64,000 nucleotides of DNA from Trebonia sp963771985 (GTDB lineage Bacteria > Actinomycetota > Actinomycetes > Streptosporangiales > Streptosporangiaceae): NCBI GenBank assembly GCA_963771985.1, contig CAVYVO010000018.1, positions 62,001 to 126,000 of the forward strand, given 5' to 3'. Position 1 is the first letter of the stretch; the number at the start of each line of letters is the position of its first letter. The notes under the pieces are model-generated. The model saw only the letters and a list, made by a program, of their open reading frames with translations, was not told the DNA's origin and made no database searches. Below, piece by piece: positions 16,505 through 25,232 of this stretch. Both the position numbers and the translations under genes were made by a program.

Positions 16505-18472
16505 CTACCGCTGACGCCTCGCCCCGCGGGTACGAAGGAAGTCGTTTACGACGTATTCGCCTAGATGTTCCGGTGCTGCCCGGAGCACGCGACCGCCGTT
16601 ACGTTTCGCCACGTTGTCCACGAAGGCGCTCAGCCGGTCATCTTCCGCCAGCATGAAGATGTTGAGTGCGGCATGCCGCCTCGTCATCTTATCCACTTCC
16701 GCAAGCGTCAGCTCGAGAGTCTCCGGTGCCGGCGGCCAGTCGAACCAGGGTCGGCCGTCCCGCTGCAGGTGCGCCGTCGGTTCCCCGTCGGTGACGATCA
16801 GCACCACGGGCTCGTGCTCGGGATGCTTGTCCAGGTGCCGCCCGGCCAGCATCAGCGCGTGGTGCAGGTTCGTGCCCTGCACCATGTCCCAGCCGAGGCC
16901 GGCCAGCTCGGTCTCGCGCAGCTCCCTGGCGTAGTTGGAGAAGCCCACCACCTGGATGGCGTCCTGCGGGTACTTGCTGCGCAGCAGCGCGTGCAGCGCG
17001 AGCGCGGTCTGCTTCGCCGCGGCCCAGGTGCCGCGCAGCGCCATCGAGTACGACAGGTCGACGAGCAGGCACACCGCGGCCGCGCTGCGCCGTTCGGTCT
17101 CGGCGACCTGGAAGTCCTTCGCGGAGAGTTTCACCCGGCCGGAGCCGGTTCCCTCCGCGGCGCTGCGCAGCAGCCCGGCGCGTACTGTGCCGGGCACGTC
17201 GATGGGCTGCTCGTCGCCGAACTCCCACTCCCGGGTGGCGCCGGTCATGTCGCCGGCCTGCCCGGCGTCCTGCCGGTCATGGTCGCCGGAGCGCTGGCCG
17301 TTCTCCAGGCCGGCGAAGACGCGGCGCAGCGCGGTGTCCCCGAGCCGCCGGACCGCCTTCGGCGTGAGCTCGAGGTTGCCGCCGTTGTTGGTCAGGTATC
17401 CCTGCCGCTGCAGCTCGCGCTCGATGCGCCGCAGCGCGTCGAGGTCGTCGACCGCCTGCCGGCCGAACGCGCGGCGCACCGCCTCCTCGTCGACGTCGTC
17501 GAGGCTGGCGCCCGCGTAGTCCTGGCCGAGCGCGTTCTCCAGCTCGGCGAGGTCGGCCAGGTCCGCGACCGCGCTGGTCGCGTCGCCGAGCCCCAGCGGA
17601 TCGTTCCCCGACATCCGCACGCCGCGCTGCGGCCTGCCCAGCTCGGGGCGGCGCGCCATCAGCGCGTCGCCGAGCGCCGCCATCTCCGCGGCCAGCCCCG
17701 CGTCCTCCATCGCCTGGGCCATCAGGCCGGCGAGCTCCTCGCGCTGCTCGTCCGACAGCGACTCAAGCAGCCGCTCGGCCGCCATCATCCGCCGGACCAG
17801 CGAGTCGACCAGCTCCTCCAGGTTCTGCGGGTCGTCCGGGAACATGTCGCCGTACTGCGCCATGAACTGGTCGAAGTCCTCCTGGGTGTGCTCGCCGCGG
17901 GTGTCCGCGTCGAGCATCGTCCGCAGGTCGGCGAGCATGTCCTTGACCCGCTGCATGGCCGCCGGGTCGGGGCTGGTCAGTGCCTCCTTCATGCCGCGGA
18001 ACTGGCTGTCGAGCACCTCCCGGCGGAGCAGGTCGCGCAGCCGCTCGAACGTCTCCCTGGCGGCCTGCGACCGCCAGTCGTAGTCAGCGAGCTGGCGGAT
18101 GGCCTGCGAGGTGTCCGAGGGCAGCGCGTCCAGGTCCGCCTCGCGGAGCCTGGCGTCGTCGCTCGGGTCGGGGAACAGCTCGGCGCGTTCCTGCCCGATC
18201 GCGGTGTCGAGCAGCGCGCGGGCCTGTTCCAGCATCCCGTCGAGCCGCCCGCGGCTGCGCAGCTCGCGGGACCGTTCGCGGACGCGCCGCAGCAGGTCGT
18301 CCAGCCCGCGGCGGTTCTGCCAGCCGCGCCGCATGAGCTCGCGGAGGGCTTCCGCCGGGGTGCCGCCGCCGAGGATCGAATCACCCATGTCGTCGAGCGC
18401 GCCGCGGACGTCGTACGGCGCCGCGAGCGGGTCCGGGCCGCCGTCGTACTCGCCGTACCGGAAGTTGGCCAT
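16505..18472 (-). CDS. VWA domain protein, partner of the MoxR-type ATPase
   Basis: 655 residues resembling the D-subunit side of magnesium-chelatase-like pairs. Residues 1-460 are alpha-helical and charged. The C-terminal von Willebrand A domain has an intact MIDAS: DLSYS with Asp472, Ser474 and Ser476, then GTNLHHAL and IVTDGEP. The ATG has AGGAG six bases upstream. It lies 41 bases after the AAA+ ATPase gene and is surely its partner. Such pairs act as chaperone-like machines that remodel or insert metal in a target protein. The target here is not indicated, and no tetrapyrrole genes are near, so chlorophyll chelation is unlikely. Confidence 0.85.
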   Translation of the reverse strand: MANFRYGEYDGGPDPLAAPYDVRGALDDMGDSILGGGTPAEALRELMRRGWQNRRGLDDLLRRVRERSRELRSRGRLDGMLEQARALLDTAIGQERAELFPDPSDDARLREADLDALPSDTSQAIRQLADYDWRSQAARETFERLRDLLRREVLDSQFRGMKEALTSPDPAAMQRVKDMLADLRTMLDADTRGEHTQEDFDQFMAQYGDMFPDDPQNLEELVDSLVRRMMAAERLLESLSDEQREELAGLMAQAMEDAGLAAEMAALGDALMARRPELGRPQRGVRMSGNDPLGLGDATSAVADLADLAELENALGQDYAGASLDDVDEEAVRRAFGRQAVDDLDALRRIERELQRQGYLTNNGGNLELTPKAVRRLGDTALRRVFAGLENGQRSGDHDRQDAGQAGDMTGATREWEFGDEQPIDVPGTVRAGLLRSAAEGTGSGRVKLSAKDFQVAETERRSAAAVCLLVDLSYSMALRGTWAAAKQTALALHALLRSKYPQDAIQVVGFSNYARELRETELAGLGWDMVQGTNLHHALMLAGRHLDKHPEHEPVVLIVTDGEPTAHLQRDGRPWFDWPPAPETLELTLAEVDKMTRRHAALNIFMLAEDDRLSAFVDNVAKRNGGRVLRAAPEHLGEYVVNDFLRTRGARRQR

Positions 18473-18513
18473 GTGCTACTCCTGAGTCGCCACGGTACGT
18501 TACGGATAATTCT

Positions 18514-19974
18514 CTAAGTCCGGTATACGGAAGTGCCGTCGCTTGTGTCCTTGGAGAGCCGGCGCAGGAGGTACAGGCCCTCGAGCACGAACTCGATGGC
18601 CGCCGCCGCCTCGCCGAACGACTCCCGGCCCTCCATGCCGAGGCGCGCCATGATCCTGGCCAGCCCGGGCACCTCGCCCGTCCGGCGGAGCAGTTCGCTC
18701 GCCGAGACCAGCTCGCCGGATTCGATCGTGCCGCCGTCGGTGAACTTCGCGAGCAGCCCGGTCAGGTCGGCCCCGCCGAGGCGGGCGCGGAACGTGTCCG
18801 CGGTCGCGCGGCGCAGCAGGTGGCCGAGGATCTCCTCCTCGCGGCCCTCCTCGCTGACCTCGAACTCGACCTTGCCGCGCAGCGTGCTGACGATGGGCGG
18901 CAGGTCGCAGACGCGGGCGACCGGGATCTCGTCGGCGGCCTCGCCGACCAGCGCGGCCCGGCGCACGGCGGCCGCCGCCGTGGCCTCCGCCGCCGCGATC
19001 GCGAACCGGGCGGACACGCCGGAGCGCGCGTCGGCCGCGGGGGACTCCCGGACGAGGCGGGTGAACCGCGCGATGACCTCCACCAGGTGTTCGGGCAGCT
19101 CCGCGCCGGGGTCCTTGCCGCCCCAGGACACCTCCGCTTCCTGGGTGATCAGGTCGAGCTCGTCTTCGAGCGAGAGCGGGTAGTGGGTGCGGACCTCCGC
19201 GCCGAACCGGTCCTTCAGCGGCGTGATGATGCGGCCCCTGTTGGTGTAGTCCTCGGGGTTGGCGCTGGCCACGAGCACGATGTCGAGCGGCAGCCGCAGC
19301 GAGTAGCCGCGCACCCCGATGTCGCGCTCCTCCAGGACGTTCAGCAGCGCCACCTGGATGCGCTCGGCCAGGTCGGGCAGCTCGTTGAGGCTGAAGATGC
19401 CGCGGTTGGTGCGGGGCACGAGGCCGAAGTGGATGGTCTCGGGGTCGCCGAGCGTGCGGCCCTCGGCCACCTTGACCGGGTTGATGTCGCCGATCAGGTC
19501 GCCGACGCTGGTGTCGGGGGTGGCGAGCTTCTCGCCGTAGCGCTCGTCCTTGTTGCGCCAGGCCACCGGCAGGTCGTCGCCGAGCTCGGCGGCCAGCCGC
19601 TGGCAGCGGGAGCAGACCGGGCTGTACGGGTGGTCGTTGATCTCGCAGCCGGCGACGGTCGGCGTCCACTCGTCGAGCAGGCCGGCCAGGGTCCGGATCA
19701 GCCGTGTCTTCCCCTGGCCGCGCTCGCCGAGCAGGATGATGTCGTGCCCGGCCACGAGCGCCCGCTCCACGTGCGGCAGCACGGTCTGGTCGAACCCGAC
19801 GATGCCGGGGAACCTGTCCTGCCCGGCACGCATTCTGGCGAGCAAGTTCTCTCTGATCTCTTGCTTGACGGTTCGGTGGACGTGGCCGCTGGCACGGAGC
19901 TCACCGAGGGTGGTCACCGCGGGTGGGCTGGGGTGCCGAGCGCTTGCGTTAGATGGCTGGCTGTTCTGCTGCAC
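18514..19974 (-). CDS. AAA+ ATPase, MoxR/ChlI type
   Basis: 486-residue AAA+ ATPase. Walker A is GERGQGKT at residues 83-90. Walker B and the ChlI-type insert appear as FSLNELPDLAERIQVALL, and sensor 1 as LVASANPEDYTNRGR. A cysteine-bearing insert lies between Walker A and B (Cys110, then Cys121 and Cys124 in VCSRC), a likely small zinc site. The start is GTG at 19974. It is paired with the VWA gene downstream and divergent from threonine dehydratase, with 64 bases between the starts holding both promoters. It is predicted to power the VWA partner in protein remodelling. Confidence 0.86.
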   Translation of the reverse strand: MQQNSQPSNASARHPSPPAVTTLGELRASGHVHRTVKQEIRENLLARMRAGQDRFPGIVGFDQTVLPHVERALVAGHDIILLGERGQGKTRLIRTLAGLLDEWTPTVAGCEINDHPYSPVCSRCQRLAAELGDDLPVAWRNKDERYGEKLATPDTSVGDLIGDINPVKVAEGRTLGDPETIHFGLVPRTNRGIFSLNELPDLAERIQVALLNVLEERDIGVRGYSLRLPLDIVLVASANPEDYTNRGRIITPLKDRFGAEVRTHYPLSLEDELDLITQEAEVSWGGKDPGAELPEHLVEVIARFTRLVRESPAADARSGVSARFAIAAAEATAAAAVRRAALVGEAADEIPVARVCDLPPIVSTLRGKVEFEVSEEGREEEILGHLLRRATADTFRARLGGADLTGLLAKFTDGGTIESGELVSASELLRRTGEVPGLARIMARLGMEGRESFGEAAAAIEFVLEGLYLLRRLSKDTSDGTSVYRT

Positions 19975-20038
19975 ATCTTCGACACTACGTCGGCTACGTG
20001 CGTGTTCGCATCTTCCGCAGGTCGTAGGCTGCTGTGAC

Positions 20039-21259
20039 GTGACGACAGTTCCCTCCCTTGTCCATGCCGACGACGTGGTCGCGGCGCGCGAACTGCTCAG
20101 CGACGTGATCTCGCCAACCCCCCTGCTGTACTCACGGGTGCTGTCGGAGCAGATCGACGGGCCGGTCTACCTGAAATGCGAGAACCTGCAGCGCACCGGG
20201 TCGTTCAAGGTGCGCGGCGCCTACGTGCGGATCGCCCGGCTAACCGGCGCCGAACGGGCCCGCGGCGTGGTGGCGGCGAGCGCGGGCAACCACGCGCAGG
20301 GCGTGGCATGGGCGGCCGGCCTGCTCGGCACCACCGCCACCGTGGTGATGCCGGAGCGGGCGGCGCTGCCGAAGGTGGAGGCCACCCGCGGCTACGGCGC
20401 CTCCGTCGTCATGCATGGTGCGTCCGTGGACGACGCGCTCGAGGAGGCGCTGCGCATCGCGGCGCGGACCGGAAAGGTGTTCATCCACCCGTTCGACCAT
20501 GTGGATGTGGTGGCGGGGCAGGGGACCCTCGGCTTCGAGATCATCGAGCAGTGCCCGCAGGTCCGGACCGTCCTAGTCCCGGTCGGCGGCGGCGGGCTCG
20601 CGGCGGGGATCACCGTGGCCACCAAGAGCCTCGATCCCGCCGTGAAGATGGTGGGCGTGCAGGCCGAGGCCGTAGCGGCCTACCCGGCCTCTCTCGAGGC
20701 GGGGCATCCGGTGGCGGTGAAGCCCCTGCCCACGATGGCCGACGGCATAGCCGTCGGCAAGCCGGGCGACATCCCCTTCGCCATCCTGTCCGCGCAGGCC
20801 GACCGGATCGTCACCGTGTCCGAGGCGGCGCTCTCGCGTGCCCTGCTGCTCTGCCTCGAGCGTGCCAAGCAGGTGGTCGAGCCGGCCGGCGCGGCGGGGG
20901 TCGCCGCCCTGCTGTCTTACCCTCGTGATTTCGAGCCGCCGGTGGTCGCGGTCTTGTCCGGGGGCAACATCGACCCGCTGCTGCTGTCCAAGCTGCTCCG
21001 GCACGGGCTGTCGGCCGCCGGGCGCTTCCTCGGCCTGCGCTGCCGGCTGCCGGACTACCCGGGATCGCTGGCCGGGCTGCTCGGCGACATCGCCGCCCTC
21101 GGCGCCAACGTGCTTGAAGTCAGCCACGAGCGGCTGGCGCCCAGCCTGCGGGTGGACGAGGTCGAGGTTGTGCTGTACGTGGAGACCCGCGGCCCCGAGC
21201 ACTGCGAAGACGTCAAGACCAAGCTCCGCGCCGCGGGTTACGCCCTCTCGTTCAGCTAG
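20039..21259 (+). CDS. ilvA: Threonine dehydratase (threonine ammonia-lyase)
   Basis: PLP enzyme that deaminates threonine to 2-oxobutyrate, the first step towards isoleucine or threonine breakdown. The PLP lysine is Lys57 in GSFKVRGAY. The glycine loop VGGGGLAAG and the ASAGNHAQGVAWAA substrate loop are intact. The C-terminus from about residue 325 is an ACT-like regulatory domain (RCRLPDYPGSLAGLLGDI). At 406 residues it is the short single-ACT form seen in many actinobacteria. The GTG at 20039 is chosen because longer frames would run into the divergent ATPase gene. The symbol follows common usage for this form; tdcB-type catabolic use is possible. Confidence 0.88.
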   Translation: MTTVPSLVHADDVVAARELLSDVISPTPLLYSRVLSEQIDGPVYLKCENLQRTGSFKVRGAYVRIARLTGAERARGVVAASAGNHAQGVAWAAGLLGTTATVVMPERAALPKVEATRGYGASVVMHGASVDDALEEALRIAARTGKVFIHPFDHVDVVAGQGTLGFEIIEQCPQVRTVLVPVGGGGLAAGITVATKSLDPAVKMVGVQAEAVAAYPASLEAGHPVAVKPLPTMADGIAVGKPGDIPFAILSAQADRIVTVSEAALSRALLLCLERAKQVVEPAGAAGVAALLSYPRDFEPPVVAVLSGGNIDPLLLSKLLRHGLSAAGRFLGLRCRLPDYPGSLAGLLGDIAALGANVLEVSHERLAPSLRVDEVEVVLYVETRGPEHCEDVKTKLRAAGYALSFS

Positions 21260-21332
21260 GCACCGCGGCACGGCGCAACACCCGACCGGGGCGACGTCGT
21301 GCGGTCGGCCACGTCTGGGATACTAAGTTCAC

Positions 21333-21884
21333 ATGGGGAGATTGCCGGGCCGATTTAAAGGCCGGGGCTGGCGCGTGTTCGTCGTGGCGATTCTCGTACT
21401 GTTCGTAGTTTTCTGCACGCTCAGCACACGGCTATTCGTCTTTCCGGCCACGGGAATGCCCGCGCGTGCTGATGCCATCGTTGTGCTCGGCGGAGACGGT
21501 GACCGCCTTGACCTTGGTATGCAGCTGGCCCGCGACGACCGGGCACCTTATCTCGTACTGTCGATGGGGCTGCCGTGGCTCCCGCCCGGCATATGCACGC
21601 AGCACGTGGGGCCCGCCACGGTGGTCTGCTTCCAGCCCAATCCTGACACCACCCAAGGGGAAGCCGAGGGTGCCAGTCGGCTCGCCGAGCGGTACGGATG
21701 GCGGTCCCTGGTCCTAGTGACCACGCAGGATCAGGTGTGGCGCGCGCACCTGCGGTTCCAGCGCTGCTACACGGGCAAGCTTTACAGCGTCAGTTCCCCC
21801 GTAGCCTGGTACCGCTGGCCCTACGCAATCGCCTACCAGTGGGCGGGGACCGTCAAGGCGGAGATCTTCCAGCGCGGTTGCTGA
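21333..21884 (+). CDS. YdcF/SanA family (DUF218) protein
   Basis: 183 residues. One N-terminal membrane segment (residues 11-32) precedes a DUF218 domain: ADAIVVLGGDGDRL, TTQGEAEGASRLAERYGW and VLVTTQDQVWRAHLRFQRC are the family's conserved blocks. DUF218 proteins bind nucleotide-like cofactors and are often linked to envelope processes, but their reaction is not settled. The domain probably faces the outside. It is convergent with the frameshifted TetR gene, with 25 bases between stops. Confidence 0.8.
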   Translation: MGRLPGRFKGRGWRVFVVAILVLFVVFCTLSTRLFVFPATGMPARADAIVVLGGDGDRLDLGMQLARDDRAPYLVLSMGLPWLPPGICTQHVGPATVVCFQPNPDTTQGEAEGASRLAERYGWRSLVLVTTQDQVWRAHLRFQRCYTGKLYSVSSPVAWYRWPYAIAYQWAGTVKAEIFQRGC

Positions 21885-21909
21885 CCCGGCCCCCGCCGCC
21901 CCGGCGGCG

Positions 21910-22567
21910 TTAGGCGGGAGACGCGTCGCTGGTTAGGTCGTCGGCCAGTTCCAGGACGATCTTGCGGAGTTCGTCGCGGTCGAGGCCCGCAAGCGCGTCC
22001 GCCTCGGCGGGGTGCGGCGTGTCCTTGGTGAAGAACATGCACGATGTGCTGGCGGCGAAGAACGCCGCGGCAACCCGGACCCGTGAGCGTGGCGGCGCAT
22101 CCGGGCCGGTGATGATCTCGATGAGGGCGTTCAGCCTGGGGCGGAACTGCTCGAAGCGGTGCTTGCCGTGCTCCGACTCGTGCAGCGACGCCTGGTTGCG
22201 CTCCAGGAACCGGAAGACCTCGCCGCCTTCCATCACGATGGAGATGTAGCGGTCGAGGAGTTCGTGGCCGGTGTGGGCGCCGGGCGGCTGCTCCTTGCCC
22301 CACGCGATGAGCGCGTCCAGCCGGGTGAAGTAGTCCTCGGTGAAGCTGCGGACGATGTTCTTCCTTGGACTTGAAGTGGTAGTAGAGCGCGGCCTTGGTG
22401 ACGCCGAGACGCTCGGCGATCTCGCGCAGGGAGGTTCGCTCGTAGCCCTGCTCCGCGAACAGTTCGAGCGCCACCCGCTGGATGCGCGCACGGGTATCGC
22501 CCCGCTTGCCGCCGGGCGCGCAGTCGCCGTGCGCGGGCCCGCGCTCCTCCGGTGATACCGCGTCCAT
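21910..22567 (-). pseudogene. TetR family regulator, frameshifted
   Basis: The HTH half reads from ATG 22567: RIQRVALELFAEQGYERTSL then TKAALYYHFKSKEE, a textbook TetR DNA-binding domain. Close to 22357-22362 the frame changes, and the ligand domain continues as IVRSFTEDYFTRLDALIAWG to the stop at 21910. One extra A in the minus-strand run GGAAGAAC explains it. A joined product would be about 219 residues. It is divergent from the DHA2 exporter, with two operator-like palindromes between, so it is or was that exporter's repressor. A sequencing error cannot be excluded. Confidence 0.8.
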
Positions 22568-22600
22568 CCTGCTCTGCTTCCGTGGGGCTTGGCCGGTTTT

Positions 22601-22622
22601 TTACTTGACGGCCGGTTAGTAA
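22601..22622. promoter_or_regulatory. TetR-type operator, proximal to the regulator
   Basis: 22-base imperfect palindrome of the TTACT...AGTAA form, centred on GGCCGG, with 8 of 11 half-site positions symmetrical. Its sequence recurs in inverted orientation at 22650-22669 (18 of 20 bases). Placement between divergent tetR and exporter genes supports operator function. Confidence 0.65.
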
Positions 22623-22649
22623 GGACTATAGCGTTTCTTCCAGACATAA

Positions 22650-22669
22650 ACTAGCCGGGCGTCAAGTAA
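22650..22669. promoter_or_regulatory. TetR-type operator, proximal to the exporter
   Basis: Inverted near-copy of the 22601-22620 site, ending GTCAAGTAA, 51 bases before the exporter start. Two sites about 49 bases apart centre to centre could bind two dimers on adjacent turns and shut both promoters. Confidence 0.65.
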
Positions 22670-22720
22670 GTCCTTGGCTGAATGTACCCCTTGATGGTCT
22701 GACGGGTCGAGGAGTGAAGC

Positions 22721-24364
22721 GTGACTGAGGCAACGGGTGGCGACGGCGTCCCAGGCGTCCCAGGCGTCCCGGGCGTCCCGGGCAAGGCTGATGCTGGCGG
22801 AGCCGCCGTGCAAAACGGCGCGGCGCCCGGCGCGGCGGACGGCGCGTTCACGCTGAGCCACCGGCAGATCATGGTCATCCTGCCTGGCCTGCTGATAGCG
22901 ATGATGCTGGCCATGCTCGACCAGCTCATCGTGGGCACGGCGCTGCCGCGGATCGTCGGCGACCTCGGCGGCGTCTCGCACCTGTCGTGGGTGGTCACCG
23001 CCTACGTGCTGGCGTCCACGATCACCACGCCGTTCTACGGCAAGCTCGGCGACATGTACGGGCGGAAGCGGTTCTTCATCGCCGCGATCCTCATCTTCCT
23101 GGCCGGGTCGGCGCTGTCCGGCCTGTCGGCCTCGATGACGGAGCTGATCACCTTCCGCGCCATCCAGGGTCTGGGCGCGGGCGGGCTGATGGTCGGCGCC
23201 ATGGCGACGCTCGGCGAGATCGTGCCGCCCCGCGAGCGCGGCAAGTACATGAGCTACTTCATCGTCGTGATGATGCTCGCCACGGTCGCCGGCCCGCTGG
23301 TCGGCGGCTGGATCACCACCGCGTTCTCCTGGCGGTGGATCTTCTACATCAACCTGCCGCTCGGCGGCGCCGGGCTGGTCTACCTGATGGCCACGCTGAA
23401 GCTGCCGCCCCGCCGGGTCGAGCACCGGATCGACTACCTCGGCGGCGTGCTGCTCGGCGTCGTCGCGACCGCCATCATCCTGGTCGCCACCTGGGGCGGC
23501 ACCGAATACAGCTGGGTCTCGGCCCCGGTGCTCGGGCTCGTCGCGCTCGCCGCCGTAGCCCTGGTGGCGTTCATCGCGGTCGAACGGCGGGCCGCCGAGC
23601 CGATGCTGCCGCTGCATGTTTTCAAGAACCGGAACTTCTCGGTCACCATGGTCATGACGTTCTTCGTCGGCGTCGGGATGTTCGGCGCGATGACGTTCCT
23701 GCCGCTGTACCAGCAGACCGTGCAGGGCGCCTCCCCGACGGTGAGCGGGCTGCTGCTGACGCCGCTGATGGTCGGCTCGGCGCTCACGTCGGTCATCGCG
23801 GGCCAGGCCGTGACGAGGACCGGCCGGTACAAGATGTTCCCGATCATCGGCGGGCTGATCATGGCGGCCGGCATGTTCCTGCTGAGCAGGCTGGGCGTGA
23901 GCACGACCCGCCTGGAGACGAGCCTCGACTACGTGGTGCTCGGCCTCGGCCTGGGCTTCCTGATGCAGATGGTCTCGCTGATCGCGCAGAACAGCGTGGA
24001 GCTGCGCGACATGGGCGTGGCCAGCAGCGCCCGGATGTTCTTCCAGCAGATGGGCGGGTCGCTCGGCGTGGCCGCGTTCGGCGCGCTGTTCGCCAGCAGG
24101 CTGAACAGCGCGATGAGCGGCGCGGGCGGCAAGTTCCACGTCTCTGGCGGGTCGTTTGACCCGGCGACGGTCACCAGCCTGCCGGCGGCGGTGCGGCACG
24201 ACGTGTACTACGCGATCGCGCACGCCGTCCAGGGCGTCTTCGTCTGGGTGACCCCCGCGGCGCTCCTGGTCTTCGTGCTCGCCCTGTTCATCAAGGAGGT
24301 GCCGCTGCGCAGCGGCGCCCCCAGCGCCGAGAAGCCCGCCGCCGAGGTGGAACTCGTCGCCTGA
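22721..24364 (+). CDS. DHA2 family MFS multidrug exporter
   Basis: 547-residue, 14-span proton-driven drug exporter of the EmrB/QacA type. The N-terminal 40 residues are low complexity, with four GVP repeats. ALLDQLIVGTALP-like motif D appears as LAMLDQLIVGTALPRI, motif A as KLGDMYGRKR, and the antiporter motif C region as LATVAGPLVGGWIT. The GTG start is preceded by GAGGAG. Expected substrates are cationic or amphipathic drugs or an endogenous metabolite. Controlled by the neighbouring TetR through the two operators. The stop lies within an 18-bp tandem duplication and is followed by a strong terminator. Confidence 0.9.
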   Translation: MTEATGGDGVPGVPGVPGVPGKADAGGAAVQNGAAPGAADGAFTLSHRQIMVILPGLLIAMMLAMLDQLIVGTALPRIVGDLGGVSHLSWVVTAYVLASTITTPFYGKLGDMYGRKRFFIAAILIFLAGSALSGLSASMTELITFRAIQGLGAGGLMVGAMATLGEIVPPRERGKYMSYFIVVMMLATVAGPLVGGWITTAFSWRWIFYINLPLGGAGLVYLMATLKLPPRRVEHRIDYLGGVLLGVVATAIILVATWGGTEYSWVSAPVLGLVALAAVALVAFIAVERRAAEPMLPLHVFKNRNFSVTMVMTFFVGVGMFGAMTFLPLYQQTVQGASPTVSGLLLTPLMVGSALTSVIAGQAVTRTGRYKMFPIIGGLIMAAGMFLLSRLGVSTTRLETSLDYVVLGLGLGFLMQMVSLIAQNSVELRDMGVASSARMFFQQMGGSLGVAAFGALFASRLNSAMSGAGGKFHVSGGSFDPATVTSLPAAVRHDVYYAIAHAVQGVFVWVTPAALLVFVLALFIKEVPLRSGAPSAEKPAAEVELVA

Positions 24365-24391
24365 GCACAGCCAGTCGCCTGAGCACAGCCA
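24356..24391. repeat. 18-bp tandem duplication at the exporter stop
   Basis: Two exact 18-base units, 24356-24373 and 24374-24391, back to back. The first contains the exporter stop codon at 24362-24364, so the second copy is untranslated. Looks like a recent slippage duplication. Confidence 0.85.
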
Positions 24392-24400
24392 GCGAAAAAG

Positions 24401-24448
24401 AAACCGCGCCCCCGCGGTCCGTGTCAGCGGACCGCGGGGGCGCGGTTT
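24401..24448. terminator. Bidirectional rho-independent terminator
   Basis: Perfect 21-bp stem (24401-24421 with 24428-24448) around a six-base loop, with an A-rich run before it and TTTTA after it, so it can act on both strands. It separates the convergent exporter and greA genes. Confidence 0.9.
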
Positions 24449-24450
24449 TA

Positions 24451-24951
24451 TCACGCTCCGGCGTAAGGCACGGCTTCCAGGATCTCGACCGTGGTCGACC
24501 GGCCGTTCGGCAGAGAGTACGTCGCCTGCTCGCCGACCTTCTTGCCGGTGATCGCGGCGCCGAGCGGGGACTTCGGCGAGTACACGTCGATCGGGGAGCC
24601 GCTTTCCTCCCGCGAGGCCAGCAGGAACGTGACCTCGTCGTCGTCGCCGACGAACCGGACGGTGACGGTCATGCCGGGGCCGACCACTCCGTCGGTCCGG
24701 GGCGGCTCGCCCACCCGCGCGTTTTCCAAGATGTGCTGGAGCTGGAGAATCCGCCCCTCGATCTTGCCCTGCTCTTCCTTGGCCGCGTGATAACCGCCGT
24801 TCTCGCGCAGGTCCCCCTCTTCGCGGGCCGCCTCGATCTTCTTGGCGATATCAATGCGTCCCTGTCCAGAGAGGTAGTCAAACTCGGCCTTAAGCCGGTC
24901 GTACGCCTCCTGGGTAAGCCAGGTGACGCTGTCTTCGCGCGTCTCGGTCAC
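24451..24951 (-). CDS. greA: Transcription elongation factor GreA
   Basis: Binds RNA polymerase in the secondary channel and stimulates cleavage of backtracked transcripts. The 166-residue protein has the N-terminal coiled coil with the acidic tip EEGDLRENGGYHAAKEEQ and the C-terminal globular domain with SPKSPLGAAITGKKVG. The frame is open to 25047, but the GTG at 24951 has GAGGAG at the right distance and gives the normal family length. Monocistronic, ended by the bidirectional terminator. Confidence 0.94.
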   Translation of the reverse strand: MTETREDSVTWLTQEAYDRLKAEFDYLSGQGRIDIAKKIEAAREEGDLRENGGYHAAKEEQGKIEGRILQLQHILENARVGEPPRTDGVVGPGMTVTVRFVGDDDEVTFLLASREESGSPIDVYSPKSPLGAAITGKKVGEQATYSLPNGRSTTVEILEAVPYAGA

Positions 24952-25232
24952 GGGCACTCCTCGTACTGCCGGACTAGTTTTGTCCGCTAGGGCCGTTGAT
25001 GTTGATTCTGGACGCAAGGGCTTGCCGCCCCTCCGCCACGGAACCAACCGGTTTCCGGGGGTAATCTTCTGAGGCTAACAAGGGTCGGCCACTGCTGCGA
25101 ACTAGTCAAGCGATGCTGGTGGGCGGCTCGGCGTCCTAGTACCCTCCGGGCAAGCTTTTCCCGTGGGGAATGCCGCTAAACCGAGCAGATGTTTCGGTGA
25201 TGGGTAACGAACGTAAACGGAGGGAGACCGCG

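Noticed and set aside
16565..18517. 650-codon plus-strand frame opposite the VWA gene.
   Set aside because: Arg/Val/Pro-rich antisense shadow of a clear gene, a common artefact at high GC.
22747..22790. Tandem GTCCCAGGC-type repeat at the exporter N-terminus, considered as a regulatory repeat.
   Set aside because: It encodes the in-frame GVP repeats of the protein and needs no other explanation.
22616..24454. 612-codon minus-strand frame opposite the DHA2 exporter.
   Set aside because: His/Arg/Asp-rich shadow with no domain; the exporter on the other strand has all family motifs.
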